Below, one piece after another: positions 30,684-36,976 of a stretch of DNA of 36,976 nt. The DNA lies in NCBI RefSeq assembly GCF_023715645.1, contig NZ_JAMBOP010000040.1:1-36976 (forward strand). The letters are read 5' to 3'. The stretch comes from Bacillus cytotoxicus. Its GTDB lineage: Bacteria; Bacillota; Bacilli; Bacillales; Bacillaceae_G. Made by a program: the position numbers and the translations under genes. Every line of letters begins with the position of its first letter. Position 1 is the stretch's first letter. The notes under the pieces are model-generated. The model saw nothing but the letters and a program-made list of their open reading frames with translations, was not told the DNA's origin and did no database searches.

Positions 30684-30729
30684 AAGTGTTAACACATTTT
30701 TTTAGTATAATGGTGTTAGCACTTTTTTT
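30684..30729 (+). terminator. Terminator of the enoyl-CoA hydratase-like gene
   Basis: AGTGTTAACAC (30684-30694) and GTGTTAGCACT (30713-30723) pair with one G-T, followed by seven T. The loop holds TATAAT (30706-30711), which could be a -10 box for the next gene, though no good -35 is seen. Confidence 0.75.
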
Positions 30730-30753
30730 CTTGAATTACAGAAGGAGAAGTGA

Positions 30754-31089
30754 ATGAGTCGCAAACAAAAAAGAATAAGCATGATCATAATCGGAGCATG
30801 GTTACTCATATACGTGATGTTACACCGCACACCAACTGCAGCAATTCGAACTGAGATGTTTCTGTCTGGTAATCCAAAGGCAGCTATGAAAAGTGGGATT
30901 GAAAGAATGGAAGATCCGTATGATGGCGTTGTGCCAGATCATCTCCGCGCTTTCTACGGTGTGCCAGAGAAAGAATATGAAAGATATCACTTTCCAGAAA
31001 TAAGTCACATATCGTCTAGTATTTATATGTCATCAGCTTGTGTGAAAAAACGGTGGTTTTTATATTATGCCGAGTTAGGGTGCTTTTGA
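30754..31089 (+). CDS. Hypothetical membrane-anchored protein
   Basis: A 111-aa protein with a basic start (MSRKQKRISM), one hydrophobic segment at about 8-24 and a soluble remainder containing 'PYDGVVPDHLRAFYGVPEKE' and 'HFPEISHISSSIYMSSACVK'. It could be a signal anchor with the soluble part outside. ATG 30754 follows AGAAGGAGAAGTGA. The family is unknown to me. It is followed after a short gap by the MazG-like gene and may be cotranscribed with it. Confidence 0.65.
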   Translation: MSRKQKRISMIIIGAWLLIYVMLHRTPTAAIRTEMFLSGNPKAAMKSGIERMEDPYDGVVPDHLRAFYGVPEKEYERYHFPEISHISSSIYMSSACVKKRWFLYYAELGCF

Positions 31090-31138
31090 GTAGATGGCTC
31101 TAGTAAAGGTAAATGTAGAAGAAAACGGAGGTGTTCTC

Positions 31139-31465
31139 ATGTCGATTTATAATAAAATCGTCCGCGACCTTGTACCGGAAATGATTTTAATGTCTGGTAA
31201 AACATATACATCGAAAAAATTAAGTAAACAAGAGTACATAGAAGCACTATCGAAAGTTGGCGTAGAAGAAATACGTGAATTTGCATCTATGAAAGAGCGT
31301 GAGCATGCATTAGATTCTTTAGCGGATGCCTTAGAAGTGATTAAAGCATTGGCGCAAGCGGAAGGCGTAACGTTAGAAGATGTTGAGCGTATTCGCAAGG
31401 CGAAAGAAGCGGAGCGCGGCGGATTTGAAAAAGGTGTGTATTTAGTGGAAGTGAGTGAGGAGTAA
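31139..31465 (+). CDS. MazG-like nucleoside triphosphate pyrophosphohydrolase
   Basis: A 108-aa all-helical protein opening with 'MSIYNKIVRDLVPEMILMSG', the wording shared by short phosphoribosyl-ATP pyrophosphohydrolase/MazG-like proteins of Firmicutes. 'VGVEEIREFASMKEREHALD' and 'SLADALEVIKALAQAEGV' supply the acidic residues expected to bind magnesium. Proteins of this class hydrolyse NTPs or modified NTPs to NMP and pyrophosphate. The substrate here is unknown. ATG 31139 follows GGAGGTGTTCTC. The reading frame extends upstream to 31094 without support. The stop codon is inside the terminator stem. Confidence 0.82.
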   Translation: MSIYNKIVRDLVPEMILMSGKTYTSKKLSKQEYIEALSKVGVEEIREFASMKEREHALDSLADALEVIKALAQAEGVTLEDVERIRKAKEAERGGFEKGVYLVEVSEE

Positions 31466-31494
31466 AAGCGATGTCTTTTACTCCTCACTGTTTT
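31454..31494 (+). terminator. Terminator overlapping the MazG-like stop codon
   Basis: AGTGAGGAGTAAAAG (31454-31468) and CTTTTACTCCTCACT (31475-31489) form a 15-bp perfect stem that includes the TAA stop codon, followed by GTTTTT. Confidence 0.92.
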
Positions 31495-31540
31495 TCTATT
31501 ATACTGAATTTTAGAAAGATAAAAGAGAGGGGAAAGACAT

Positions 31541-32593
31541 ATGGTACATAACGTAAAAGACACAATGGAGCTTATTAAACAACTCGTTTCAATTCCAAGT
31601 CCATCTGGAAATACGAACACAATTATTCGTTTCATTGAGGAATATGTAAAAGAGTGGAATGTAGAAACGAAGCGCAACAATAAAGGCGGCCTCATTATAA
31701 CGTTAAAAGGGGAAGATGATACGAAACAACGTCTCCTTACTGCTCACGTTGATACATTAGGCGCAATGATAAAAGAAATGAAAGCGGACGGACGCCTGCG
31801 ATTATCAATGATTGGCGGATTTCGCTGGAATGCGGTAGAAGGGGAATATTGCAAAATCGAAACAGCGAGAGGTAAAACGTATACTGGCACAATTTTAATC
31901 CATCAAACGTCCGTACATGTATACAAAAACGCTGGAGAAGCAAAGCGTGACGAACAAAACATTGAAGTTCGTATCGACGAACGTGTATCTTCACCAGAAG
32001 AAGTACGTGAACTTGGCATTGAAGTAGGAGATTTTGTATCATTCGATCCGCGCGTTCAAATGACAGACAGCGGCTACATTAAATCACGTCACTTAGATGA
32101 CAAAGCAAGCGTGGCGATCTTACTGCAATTGATTAAAAGATTACAAGACGAAAATGTGAAACTACCGTACACAACGCATTTCTTAATTTCTAATAATGAA
32201 GAAATCGGTTATGGCGGTAACTCCAACATTCCAGAAGAAACAGTAGAATACTTGGCAGTTGACATGGGCGCGCTAGGCGATGGTCAAGCATCAGATGAAT
32301 ACACTGTATCAATTTGTGCGAAAGACTCGAGCGGTCCATACCATTATGCAATGCGCAAACATTTAGTTGAACTTGCGAAAGCAAACAATATTGAATATAA
32401 AGTGGACATCTATCCATTCTACGGATCTGATGCATCAGCAGCAATTCGCGCCGGAGCAGATGTGAAGCATGGATTAATTGGTCCTGGTATTGATGCGTCT
32501 CACGCTTATGAGCGTACGCATGAGACATCGATTGCGCATACGGAGGCGCTTGTTTATGCGTATGTACAATCAGAGTTAGTAGAAGAGGAGTAA
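31541..32593 (+). CDS. M42 family metallopeptidase (aminopeptidase)
   Basis: A 350-aa M42 family peptidase (YhfE/YsdC/FrvX relatives), large oligomeric cytoplasmic aminopeptidases with two metal ions. The ligands fit: His69 and Asp71 in 'TAHVDTLG', Asp186 in 'SRHLDDKAS', the Glu220-Glu221 pair in 'SNNEEIGYGG', Asp241 in 'AVDMGALG' and His321 in 'IDASHAYERTHETS'. The PDZ-like inserted domain lies around 90-175. It most resembles YhfE of B. subtilis in size and wording. ATG 31541 follows GAGAGGGGAAAGACAT. It is a single gene with a terminator after the stop. Confidence 0.9.
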   Translation: MVHNVKDTMELIKQLVSIPSPSGNTNTIIRFIEEYVKEWNVETKRNNKGGLIITLKGEDDTKQRLLTAHVDTLGAMIKEMKADGRLRLSMIGGFRWNAVEGEYCKIETARGKTYTGTILIHQTSVHVYKNAGEAKRDEQNIEVRIDERVSSPEEVRELGIEVGDFVSFDPRVQMTDSGYIKSRHLDDKASVAILLQLIKRLQDENVKLPYTTHFLISNNEEIGYGGNSNIPEETVEYLAVDMGALGDGQASDEYTVSICAKDSSGPYHYAMRKHLVELAKANNIEYKVDIYPFYGSDASAAIRAGADVKHGLIGPGIDASHAYERTHETSIAHTEALVYAYVQSELVEEE

Positions 32594-32606
32594 GGAATAG
32601 AGAGAA

Positions 32607-32643
32607 GAGCTGATTCTTTGGTGAGGATTGGCTCTTTTTTTGT
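32607..32643 (+). terminator. Terminator of the M42 peptidase gene
   Basis: AAGAGC... and ...GCTCTT pair with an imperfect inner part (TGATTC facing GGATTG), followed by seven T. Confidence 0.75.
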
Positions 32644-32753
32644 CGCAAAATAAAAATAAGACTCAAAATACATTTTTTGAGACGTATTTAAAAATATTAG
32701 GAGAACTTGTTGTTTACTCAATAAAAAAGAGTTTAACATATTTCCAAAAGAAT

Positions 32754-32845
32754 TCCCCTTCCTCAAGGAATGAGAAGGATAGAAGCCCAATGAGTAGGGA
32801 GGGGATGAATTTTGGTTGGCGTAAGCCAAAGGAATTTCCTCAAAT
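32754..32845 (+). other. Foldable multi-stem segment upstream of the tnpA stub
   Basis: TCCCC (32754-32758) can pair with GGGGA (32801-32805). Inside this stem sit two hairpins: CTC/GAG extended by TT/AA around 32759-32776, and CCC/GGG at 32786-32799, forming a three-way junction. A TTGGC-GTAA-GCCAA hairpin with a GNRA-type loop follows (32816-32829). It is not coding in any convincing way. The position next to IS605 genes suggests a transposon end or an omega-RNA-like piece, perhaps from another copy. This is inference. Confidence 0.4.
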
Positions 32846-32852
32846 CAGATAG

Positions 32853-32951
32853 AATATATGTAAAGAATGCTTTTGGTCTCCAGGTTATTGTTTGCTGGTT
32901 GTGGGCGATGCACCATTAGAAATGCTAAAACAATACATTAAAATACAATGA
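32853..32951 (+). pseudogene. C-terminal stub of IS200/IS605 TnpA (Y1 transposase)
   Basis: The frame ending at TGA 32949-32951 reads 'FWSPGYCLLVVGDAPLEMLK' followed by QYIKIQ, the characteristic end of IS200/IS605 TnpA proteins (WSPGYxxxTVG...IxxYIxxQ). An in-frame stop at 32850-32852 and loss of the HUH and Tyr catalytic parts show that only the last 30 or so codons survive. It lies 24 bases before tnpB, in the usual tnpA-tnpB order. Confidence 0.8.
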
Positions 32952-32975
32952 TAAAACCATTGGGAGGTGATGACA

Positions 32976-34037
32976 ATGTTGTTGAATCAAAAATATGAAA
33001 TCTTTCCAACAGAAGCACAAAAGGAAGTGTTAGATCGTTGGTTACAATATTGTCGTCAAACCTACAATTCTGCCTTACTAGACAAAGAACGGAAATATAA
33101 GCAAAACAAAGAAAATTATAATCGTTATGATATGCAAAGACAACTTACATTGGATAAGAAGATGTATCCTTTTCTAAAAGAAATGCCTTCTCAGCCTTTG
33201 CAAGAAGTTTTTGCGCGTCTGAAAAAAGCGTTTGATCATTTCTTTCGTAAAGATGCAAAGTATCCAAAACAGAAAAAGTATAAAGACTACAATAGTATGA
33301 CGTTTCCGCAATTTGGATGCAAAAGAAACGGAAAGCATCGTTATGCGATGTCTTTTTCTGATAACGGTAAGTTATACAATAAAAAATTGGGAGAAATAGA
33401 GATCCTACTTCATAGACCACTCGATGGAACGATCAAGCAACTCATCCTCAAACGTCAGGGGAAAAGATGGTACGCTATTTTCAGTGTCGAAAGACAAGTG
33501 GTACCATCTGATATCGATACCAATCGTTCGATAGGAATTGACGTGGGATTACATAAGTATGCCGTTCTTTCTAATGGTTTAGAATATGAAAATCCTAGAT
33601 TTCTCGGTAAAAAAGAAAAGCAACTCAAGAAAGCACAGAGGAAACTTTCTAAGAAGAAAAAAGGTTCTGCTAACTTTCTAAAACAGGCTGAGCGTGTTCG
33701 CAAGCTACATGAAAAGGTAGCGAACCAGCGCAGAGATTTTCTTCATAAACTCAGTTACAATCTAGCGAAAGATTTTTCTGTTATCGCTGTAGAAAATTTG
33801 AACATTCGAAACATGGTTAAAAATAGAAAATTATCGAAGTCTATTTCTGATGCTGGATGGGGTATGTTTCGAAACATGCTTGCTTACAAATGCGAAAATC
33901 ATGGCGGTATACTGATCAAAGTAGAACCAAAGTATACTTCACAAGACTGTTCTGTTTGTGGGAATCGCGTGAAGAAGTCTCTCTCTATTCGTACCCATAT
34001 TTGTACAAAGTGTGGAACGATATTGGATAGAGATTAA
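32976..34037 (+). CDS. tnpB: TnpB (OrfB) of an IS200/IS605 element, C-terminally truncated
   Basis: A 353-aa TnpB, the transposon-encoded RNA-guided nuclease ancestral to Cas12. It has an N-terminal helix-turn-helix part ('MLLNQKYEIFPTEAQKEVLD'), RuvC-I with Asp189 ('SIGIDVGLHKYAVLS'), a basic linker ('KKAQRKLSKKKKGSANF'), RuvC-II with Glu273 ('VIAVENLNIRNM'), a zinc ribbon (CSVCG...CTKCG) and RuvC-III ending '...TILDRD'. The protein stops right after Asp353, where TnpB proteins normally continue 'xNAAxNIL' for 20 or more residues. The start ATG 32976 follows GGGAGGTGATGAC; GTG 32967 is less likely. All three acidic residues are nominally present, but the missing helix and transposon right end make function doubtful. 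Confidence 0.88.
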   Translation: MLLNQKYEIFPTEAQKEVLDRWLQYCRQTYNSALLDKERKYKQNKENYNRYDMQRQLTLDKKMYPFLKEMPSQPLQEVFARLKKAFDHFFRKDAKYPKQKKYKDYNSMTFPQFGCKRNGKHRYAMSFSDNGKLYNKKLGEIEILLHRPLDGTIKQLILKRQGKRWYAIFSVERQVVPSDIDTNRSIGIDVGLHKYAVLSNGLEYENPRFLGKKEKQLKKAQRKLSKKKKGSANFLKQAERVRKLHEKVANQRRDFLHKLSYNLAKDFSVIAVENLNIRNMVKNRKLSKSISDAGWGMFRNMLAYKCENHGGILIKVEPKYTSQDCSVCGNRVKKSLSIRTHICTKCGTILDRD

Positions 34038-34354
34038 TTCGTTGTGGCGTCCCTGATGCATTTTTCCCAGATGAAACCTACCAAAATATAGTTAAAGTAG
34101 GCGGACCTGGACCTAAAGACCATCCAGCTGCAAGCCATAAAATCGTTCATAATTATAAAACATTAACTAAACTGTTTGAAACGGCTGGATTTGAAGTAGT
34201 TTTACTTGAATATTGTGATGAAAATGGGCAATTTTATTACAACGAATGGGATGCGAACGATGGTGTTATTTTCCGTTCAAAAAGGTATGATTCTAGAAAT
34301 CAAGGAGATAAACTTGGTTGTCCATCGCTAATTGTTGATGCGATTAAACGGTAA
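34037..34354 (+). pseudogene. 3' remnant of a SAM-dependent methyltransferase gene
   Basis: Directly fused to the TnpB stop region, another frame reads 'IRCGVPDAFFPDETYQNIVK', 'VGGPGPKDHPAASHKIVHNY' and 'FETAGFEVVLLEYCDENGQF' to a TAA at 34352-34354. This is the C-terminal half of a predicted SAM-dependent methyltransferase family (COG4627-like), recognisable from the 'GxxHxxASHKIxYNYxTL' block. No N-terminal half or start codon is found upstream of the IS remnant, so the insertion was followed by a deletion. Confidence 0.75.
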
Positions 34355-34387
34355 GTAATTCAACTAACACAAGCATTAGTTCTATAA

Positions 34388-34574
34388 GTTCATAAAGAGA
34401 TATTAGGATGGCAACCCCAGTACTCCTTAGAACAAATAATTAAGTCTGATTATGAATGGCGATTAAAGCATAAATATAGTCCCTTCTTCTCAAAAAAACT
34501 ATTACTCTCTTAGATTTAACAATTATGATGATGGCACAATCTGCCTAAATGGTGAACAAGTTTATTACCAATAA
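34388..34574 (+). pseudogene. Frameshifted C-terminal remnant, epimerase-like
   Basis: 34388 onward reads 'VHKEILGWQPQYSLEQIIKS' then DYEWRLKHKYSPFFSK. A shift at the A7 run (34492-34498) then gives 'KNYYSLRFNNYDDGTICLNG' and a stop at 34572-34574. The LGWxPxYxLEQIIxxxxxW phrase resembles the C-terminal end of UDP-glucose 4-epimerase-type proteins. The extension after it is unknown to me. An in-frame stop precedes it, so it cannot be expressed. Confidence 0.45.
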
Positions 34575-34626
34575 TCTGTTTTTTATAACTGAATAGTTAT
34601 TTACCATAAAAATAGACTGGACATGT

Positions 34627-35133
34627 GTCCTGCCACCAGTTCATCTCGTAGAAAAAATAATGAATAAACCGTATCGCTGGTGGTCAGAAAGTAGTCCACT
34701 CAATATCGGTATTTTTTCTTATAAGGCGACGCTAGGTTTAGATAACGGATATTATCAAGATGCGAATATGCTTTGGAATTCGCCATATGAAGCACCTAAC
34801 GCTGATGCGTTTGCTGGTGATGTAATCATTTTAGTGGACCGACATACACATTCTGCTGCAGAAGATTTCACGATGCTTTTTAAAGACAATAAACGTGCAA
34901 CAATTATAGGTGAAACAACAAAAGGCTCAACAGGTCAGCCATTTCCTTATCAGCATGAAAGGGGAATTTCGTTTTACATTGGAACGAAAAAAGCATATAT
35001 GCCGGATGGAACAAAATTCGAAGGTGTTGGAATTTCTCCTGATATATACATGGAACTTACGAGGGAGGATTTATATAATAAATACGATAGAATATTAGAG
35101 TATGCAAAAGGTAAGGTTTGCTTACAAAGATAA
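34627..35133 (+). pseudogene. 5'-truncated S41 family peptidase
   Basis: The open frame from about 34627 to the stop at 35131-35133 gives the C-terminal catalytic part of an S41 (tail-specific protease-like) peptidase. 'VIILVDRHTHSAAEDFTMLF' contains the catalytic Ser in THSAAEDF. 'GETTKGSTGQPFPY' and 'KKAYMPDGTKFEGVGISPDI' are the usual following motifs. The normal N-terminal half is absent, and ATG 34660 has no ribosome binding site. It is most likely a dead fragment, though a short protein could be made. Confidence 0.7.
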
Positions 35134-35482
35134 GTAGCTAAGGATTGATGGGTTAGAAGGGGTCCTTTTGTAGTGTTTGAGAAAGAAATAAAATAATCTT
35201 TGATGATATAAATATCTTTATCTGGGATAGCACTAACAACTCCTGATCATCTTAACTTTGATGTGAGAACTATTGGAATATCAGTGGTTCTCACATCATT
35301 TACATGTATTCAATGTAACTTTTGATTTTAATAAAGTATAATGTCTTGTTAAATTAATAAACCGATTAGCTCAAAAACATTTTAATTTAAATATTTAATC
35401 CAAGCATGTCCTTCTGTTTCTTTATTAAAAAGTTTTTAAAATAAAACTTTCATAAAATTAGGTTAATAAAAGCACCTTTATG
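35134..35482. other. AT-rich intergenic region with one strong hairpin
   Basis: GATGTGAGAAC (35260-35270) and GTTCTCACATC (35287-35297) are a perfect 11-bp inverted repeat with ATTT after it, a possible weak terminator. I see no gene in the remaining sequence. Confidence 0.5.
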
Positions 35483-35511
35483 TTGTTTTACGACATATGT
35501 CGTGATACGAT
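35483..35511 (+). promoter_or_regulatory. Promoter with ACGACATATGTCGT operator in the spacer
   Basis: TTGTTT (35483-35488) and the extended -10 TGATACGAT (TACGAT 35506-35511) have a 17-bp spacer. A perfect 14-bp palindrome ACGACATATGTCGT (35490-35503) fills the spacer, so a bound repressor would block polymerase. The PadR protein encoded next is the natural candidate. Confidence 0.72.
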
Positions 35512-35531
35512 GTGTGTTAGGAGGTGGGAAA

Positions 35532-35861
35532 ATGGATAAAGAGATGATGAAGGGAAGTATTGATATACTTGTACTTTCTATAATTTCTCACGATGATACT
35601 TACGGTTATGAAATTATTCAAAAACTTAAAGAACAAAGTAACGACGTTTACCATATGAGTCAAGGCACACTGTATCCGGCACTCAAACGAATGGAACAAA
35701 AGAATTTGATTGAATCTTACTGGGGAGAATCAGAAACAGGACAAAAAAGAAAATTTTACTGTATTACTATAGCTGGCAAGGAAGAACTAGAGAAGAAGTT
35801 GAACTATTGGGAGCAAATTACTGAGCTTATTCAAGCTTGCAGGAAAGGAGAATTTGCATGA
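35532..35861 (+). CDS. PadR-family transcriptional repressor
   Basis: A 109-aa PadR-s1 regulator: 'MMKGSIDILVLSIISHDDTY', GYEIIQKLKEQ, then the recognition and wing region 'YHMSQGTLYPALKRMEQKNL' and 'SETGQKRKFYCITIAGKEEL', and a C-terminal helix. ATG 35532 follows AGGAGGTGGGAAA; an earlier in-frame start at 35502 lies in the operator. The stop overlaps the next start by 4 bases (ATGA). It is the same length and organisation as the PadR at 549, but its operator is a different palindrome, so the two modules probably answer to different signals. Confidence 0.9.
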   Translation: MDKEMMKGSIDILVLSIISHDDTYGYEIIQKLKEQSNDVYHMSQGTLYPALKRMEQKNLIESYWGESETGQKRKFYCITIAGKEELEKKLNYWEQITELIQACRKGEFA

Positions 35862-36583
35862 AAGATTTTGAAAGTTACATAGAATGTATTGTAAAAAAGA
35901 CTGCTCTAGATAAGTCGGCTCGTGAAGAATTAGCTTTAGAATTGCTCGATCACCTCAATAGTTTAAAAGAAGAATATGTTAAAAAAGGGATGCCTTCGAA
36001 ACAAGCAAAACAATTAGCCATACAACATTTTGGGGAAGCGAATATTATTGGTGGAGAACTTCAAAAATCTATTTTTCCACATGAGAAGTTCATCAAGCGT
36101 TTTGCATGGACTTTATTTGTTCCTTATATATTGCTCTTTATTTGGTATGGGTACTTAGGAAATAGCGTTGGCCGTGAGTGGTCTCTTAGGATTATTGAGC
36201 AATTTTCAAAAAATCATGATGTGATGTGGTTGCTTCGCACTTTTATTGATATTACACCTTTCTATACTCTTTTTCTGTATAACATCCCTGGTTATTGGAT
36301 AGTTCATGCAGTTAAACCTGTTATCATATTGATTCCAATGGGATTTTTAATTCCTATTCTATTTCATAGGTTCCGTTCTCCTAAAGCAGCGTTTATGCTC
36401 TTTATTAAATTAACTTTAATCATTGAATTGTTGTGTATTGTCATGTTAGTAGGTACCTTTAGCACTACTAGTATTATTTTTCACTTAGTTGGCCTCTTAG
36501 TTGGGTTTATAGGATGGAAATTACTACAGAAGCTACAAGTTAAGAAATTCCTTACACCATCTAATACGAACTATGTGAAGTGA
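35858..36583 (+). CDS. HAAS-domain membrane protein with VanZ-like C-terminus
   Basis: A 241-aa protein. Residues about 1-80 form the HAAS/permease-prefix domain ('DKSAREELALELLDHLNSLK' 'EEYVKKGMPSKQAKQLAIQH' 'FG'), which is common beside PadR genes. The rest has five or so membrane helices. 'IILIPMGFLIPILFHRFRSP' and 'IIFHLVGLLVGFIGWKLLQK' recall the VanZ-like family (teicoplanin-resistance-associated membrane proteins). ATG 35858 follows AAAGGAGAATTTGC and overlaps the padR stop. Likely regulated by the operator at 35490. Whether it senses the cell envelope is inference. Confidence 0.78.
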   Translation: MKDFESYIECIVKKTALDKSAREELALELLDHLNSLKEEYVKKGMPSKQAKQLAIQHFGEANIIGGELQKSIFPHEKFIKRFAWTLFVPYILLFIWYGYLGNSVGREWSLRIIEQFSKNHDVMWLLRTFIDITPFYTLFLYNIPGYWIVHAVKPVIILIPMGFLIPILFHRFRSPKAAFMLFIKLTLIIELLCIVMLVGTFSTTSIIFHLVGLLVGFIGWKLLQKLQVKKFLTPSNTNYVK

Positions 36584-36696
36584 TAATTTTATTGTAATTA
36601 ATTTGCGAAAGATCTTGGGTCTAAATAAAAAATGGACAAGAATTATTATTCAGGTTGTTGATTTGAAATGAAGTTTAATCGTTTATAAAAAAGATG

Positions 36697-36726
36697 AACC
36701 GAAATGATCTCATTTCGGTTTTTTCT
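36697..36726 (+). terminator. Terminator after the second PadR/HAAS module
   Basis: AACCGAAATGA (36697-36707) and TCATTTCGGTT (36710-36720) form an 11-bp perfect stem with a tiny loop and a T-run. Confidence 0.9.
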
Positions 36727-36821
36727 ATTGAACTGTATAGGTTGGTTTAAGAAGGATTTGAAATATATATGCTATAATTCAGTTAATATTAATTATATTC
36801 TGGAAATTAAGAGGTGACTAT

Positions 36822-36904
36822 ATGCCAAATTCACAAGAACTTTTAATGCTGTAAACGCTAAAATAAAATTGACAGTTTTCGCTAAGAAACCTTTTACACT
36901 TTAG
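36822..36904 (+). pseudogene. Small frameshifted ORF
   Basis: ATG 36822 follows AAGAGGTGACTAT and reads MPNSQELLML before a stop. A one-base shift near 36841-36845 would instead give MPNSQELL, then NAVNAKIKLTVFAKKPFTL, to TAG 36902-36904. This implies a short (about 27 aa) gene with a frameshift. Function is unknown. Confidence 0.4.
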
Positions 36905-36962
36905 CTCATTAAAACCAATTTTCTAGTAAACTGAAAGTATCTGTTTATTGGAGGTTGGGGAT

Positions 36963-36976
36963 TTGGAGGAGAAGTT
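36963..36976 (+). CDS. Possible start of the next gene, cut by the window end
   Basis: A GGAGGTTGGGG ribosome binding site (36950-36960) is followed by TTG 36963 and Glu-Glu-Lys codons. Too short to identify. Confidence 0.25.

Noticed and set aside
32628-32852. 74-codon ORF upstream of tnpB
   Set aside because: No ribosome binding site, and the sequence is better explained as a foldable non-coding segment and a transposon end.
34660-35133. Intact S41 peptidase starting at ATG 34660
   Set aside because: The frame continues upstream to about 34627 with family-like residues, there is no ribosome binding site at 34660, and the N-terminal half of the family is missing.
1-36976. tRNA or rRNA genes
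   Set aside because: I saw no cloverleaf pattern or rRNA stretch on either strand; the only rRNA-like wording is the 12-base anti-SD sequence in the rluF terminator.

Overview
The window looks like a chromosomal segment of a Bacillus cereus group bacterium. It is low in GC, its ribosome binding sites are strong GGAGG types, it carries two alpha/beta-type spore SASP genes, and its gene content (gapN, bmrCD/yheIH, tcyABC, yheC/yheB/yheA, hemZ) is typical of Bacillus. Several products (for example YheB) seem clearly diverged from the usual B. cereus/anthracis versions as I remember them. A deep-branching member such as B. cytotoxicus is therefore possible, but I cannot prove it from the sequence. 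I see no rRNA, tRNA, CRISPR array or prophage.

Layout. 0-3 kb: a GNAT acetyltransferase remnant, a 20-bp-periodic repeat array, a PadR regulator with a HAAS-domain membrane protein, and an EcsB-like permease. 3-7 kb: a lysine-riboswitch-controlled amino acid permease (YvsH type), then gapN. 7.3-8.4 kb: a small membrane protein/XRE regulator pair behind a long inverted-repeat promoter, then a decayed IS1595-type transposase. 8.4-12.8 kb: a BmrB-like leader peptide and attenuator in front of the heterodimeric multidrug ABC exporter bmrC-bmrD. 12.9-15.2 kb: the tcyABC cystine importer. 15.5-16.5 kb: two divergent SASP genes with sigma-G-like promoters. 16.8-20.7 kb: yheC-type ATP-grasp, yheB, yheA and a 3-methyladenine glycosylase. 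21-27.5 kb: an HAD protein lacking its nucleophile, hemZ, a coiled-coil protein, an acyl-CoA ligase and rluF. 27.7-32.6 kb: a conserved hypothetical, an O-antigen-ligase-like membrane protein, an enoyl-CoA hydratase/isomerase, a MazG-like protein and an M42 aminopeptidase. 32.7-35.1 kb: a gene graveyard with an IS200/IS605 remnant (tnpA stub plus a TnpB cut off at its last catalytic Asp) fused to the tail of a methyltransferase gene, an epimerase-like tail and an S41 peptidase tail. 35.5-36.6 kb: a second PadR/HAAS(VanZ-like) pair.

A family of interspersed repeats is the strongest unexplained structure. At least ten copies (about 2.9, 5.2, 5.35, 8.3, 15.3, 15.4, 21.05, 22.35, 24.15 and 27.65 kb) share a GC-rich hairpin core, often with an upstream AACAAAA/TTTTGTT hairpin and AT-rich terminal inverted repeats. 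Two complete copies are 192 and 193 bp. A second repeat of 20-bp units (ATATATCGGCG...) occurs at 272 and 22145, with a related motif around the 27.6 kb copy.

The genes are mostly independent short transcription units. The clearest functional units are bmrCD with its leader, tcyABC, and the two PadR/HAAS modules. No single previously unknown defence system or large pathway is evident. The best candidates for new biology are the structured repeat family, the bmrCD attenuator, the palindromic operator arrays, and the foldable segment beside TnpB.
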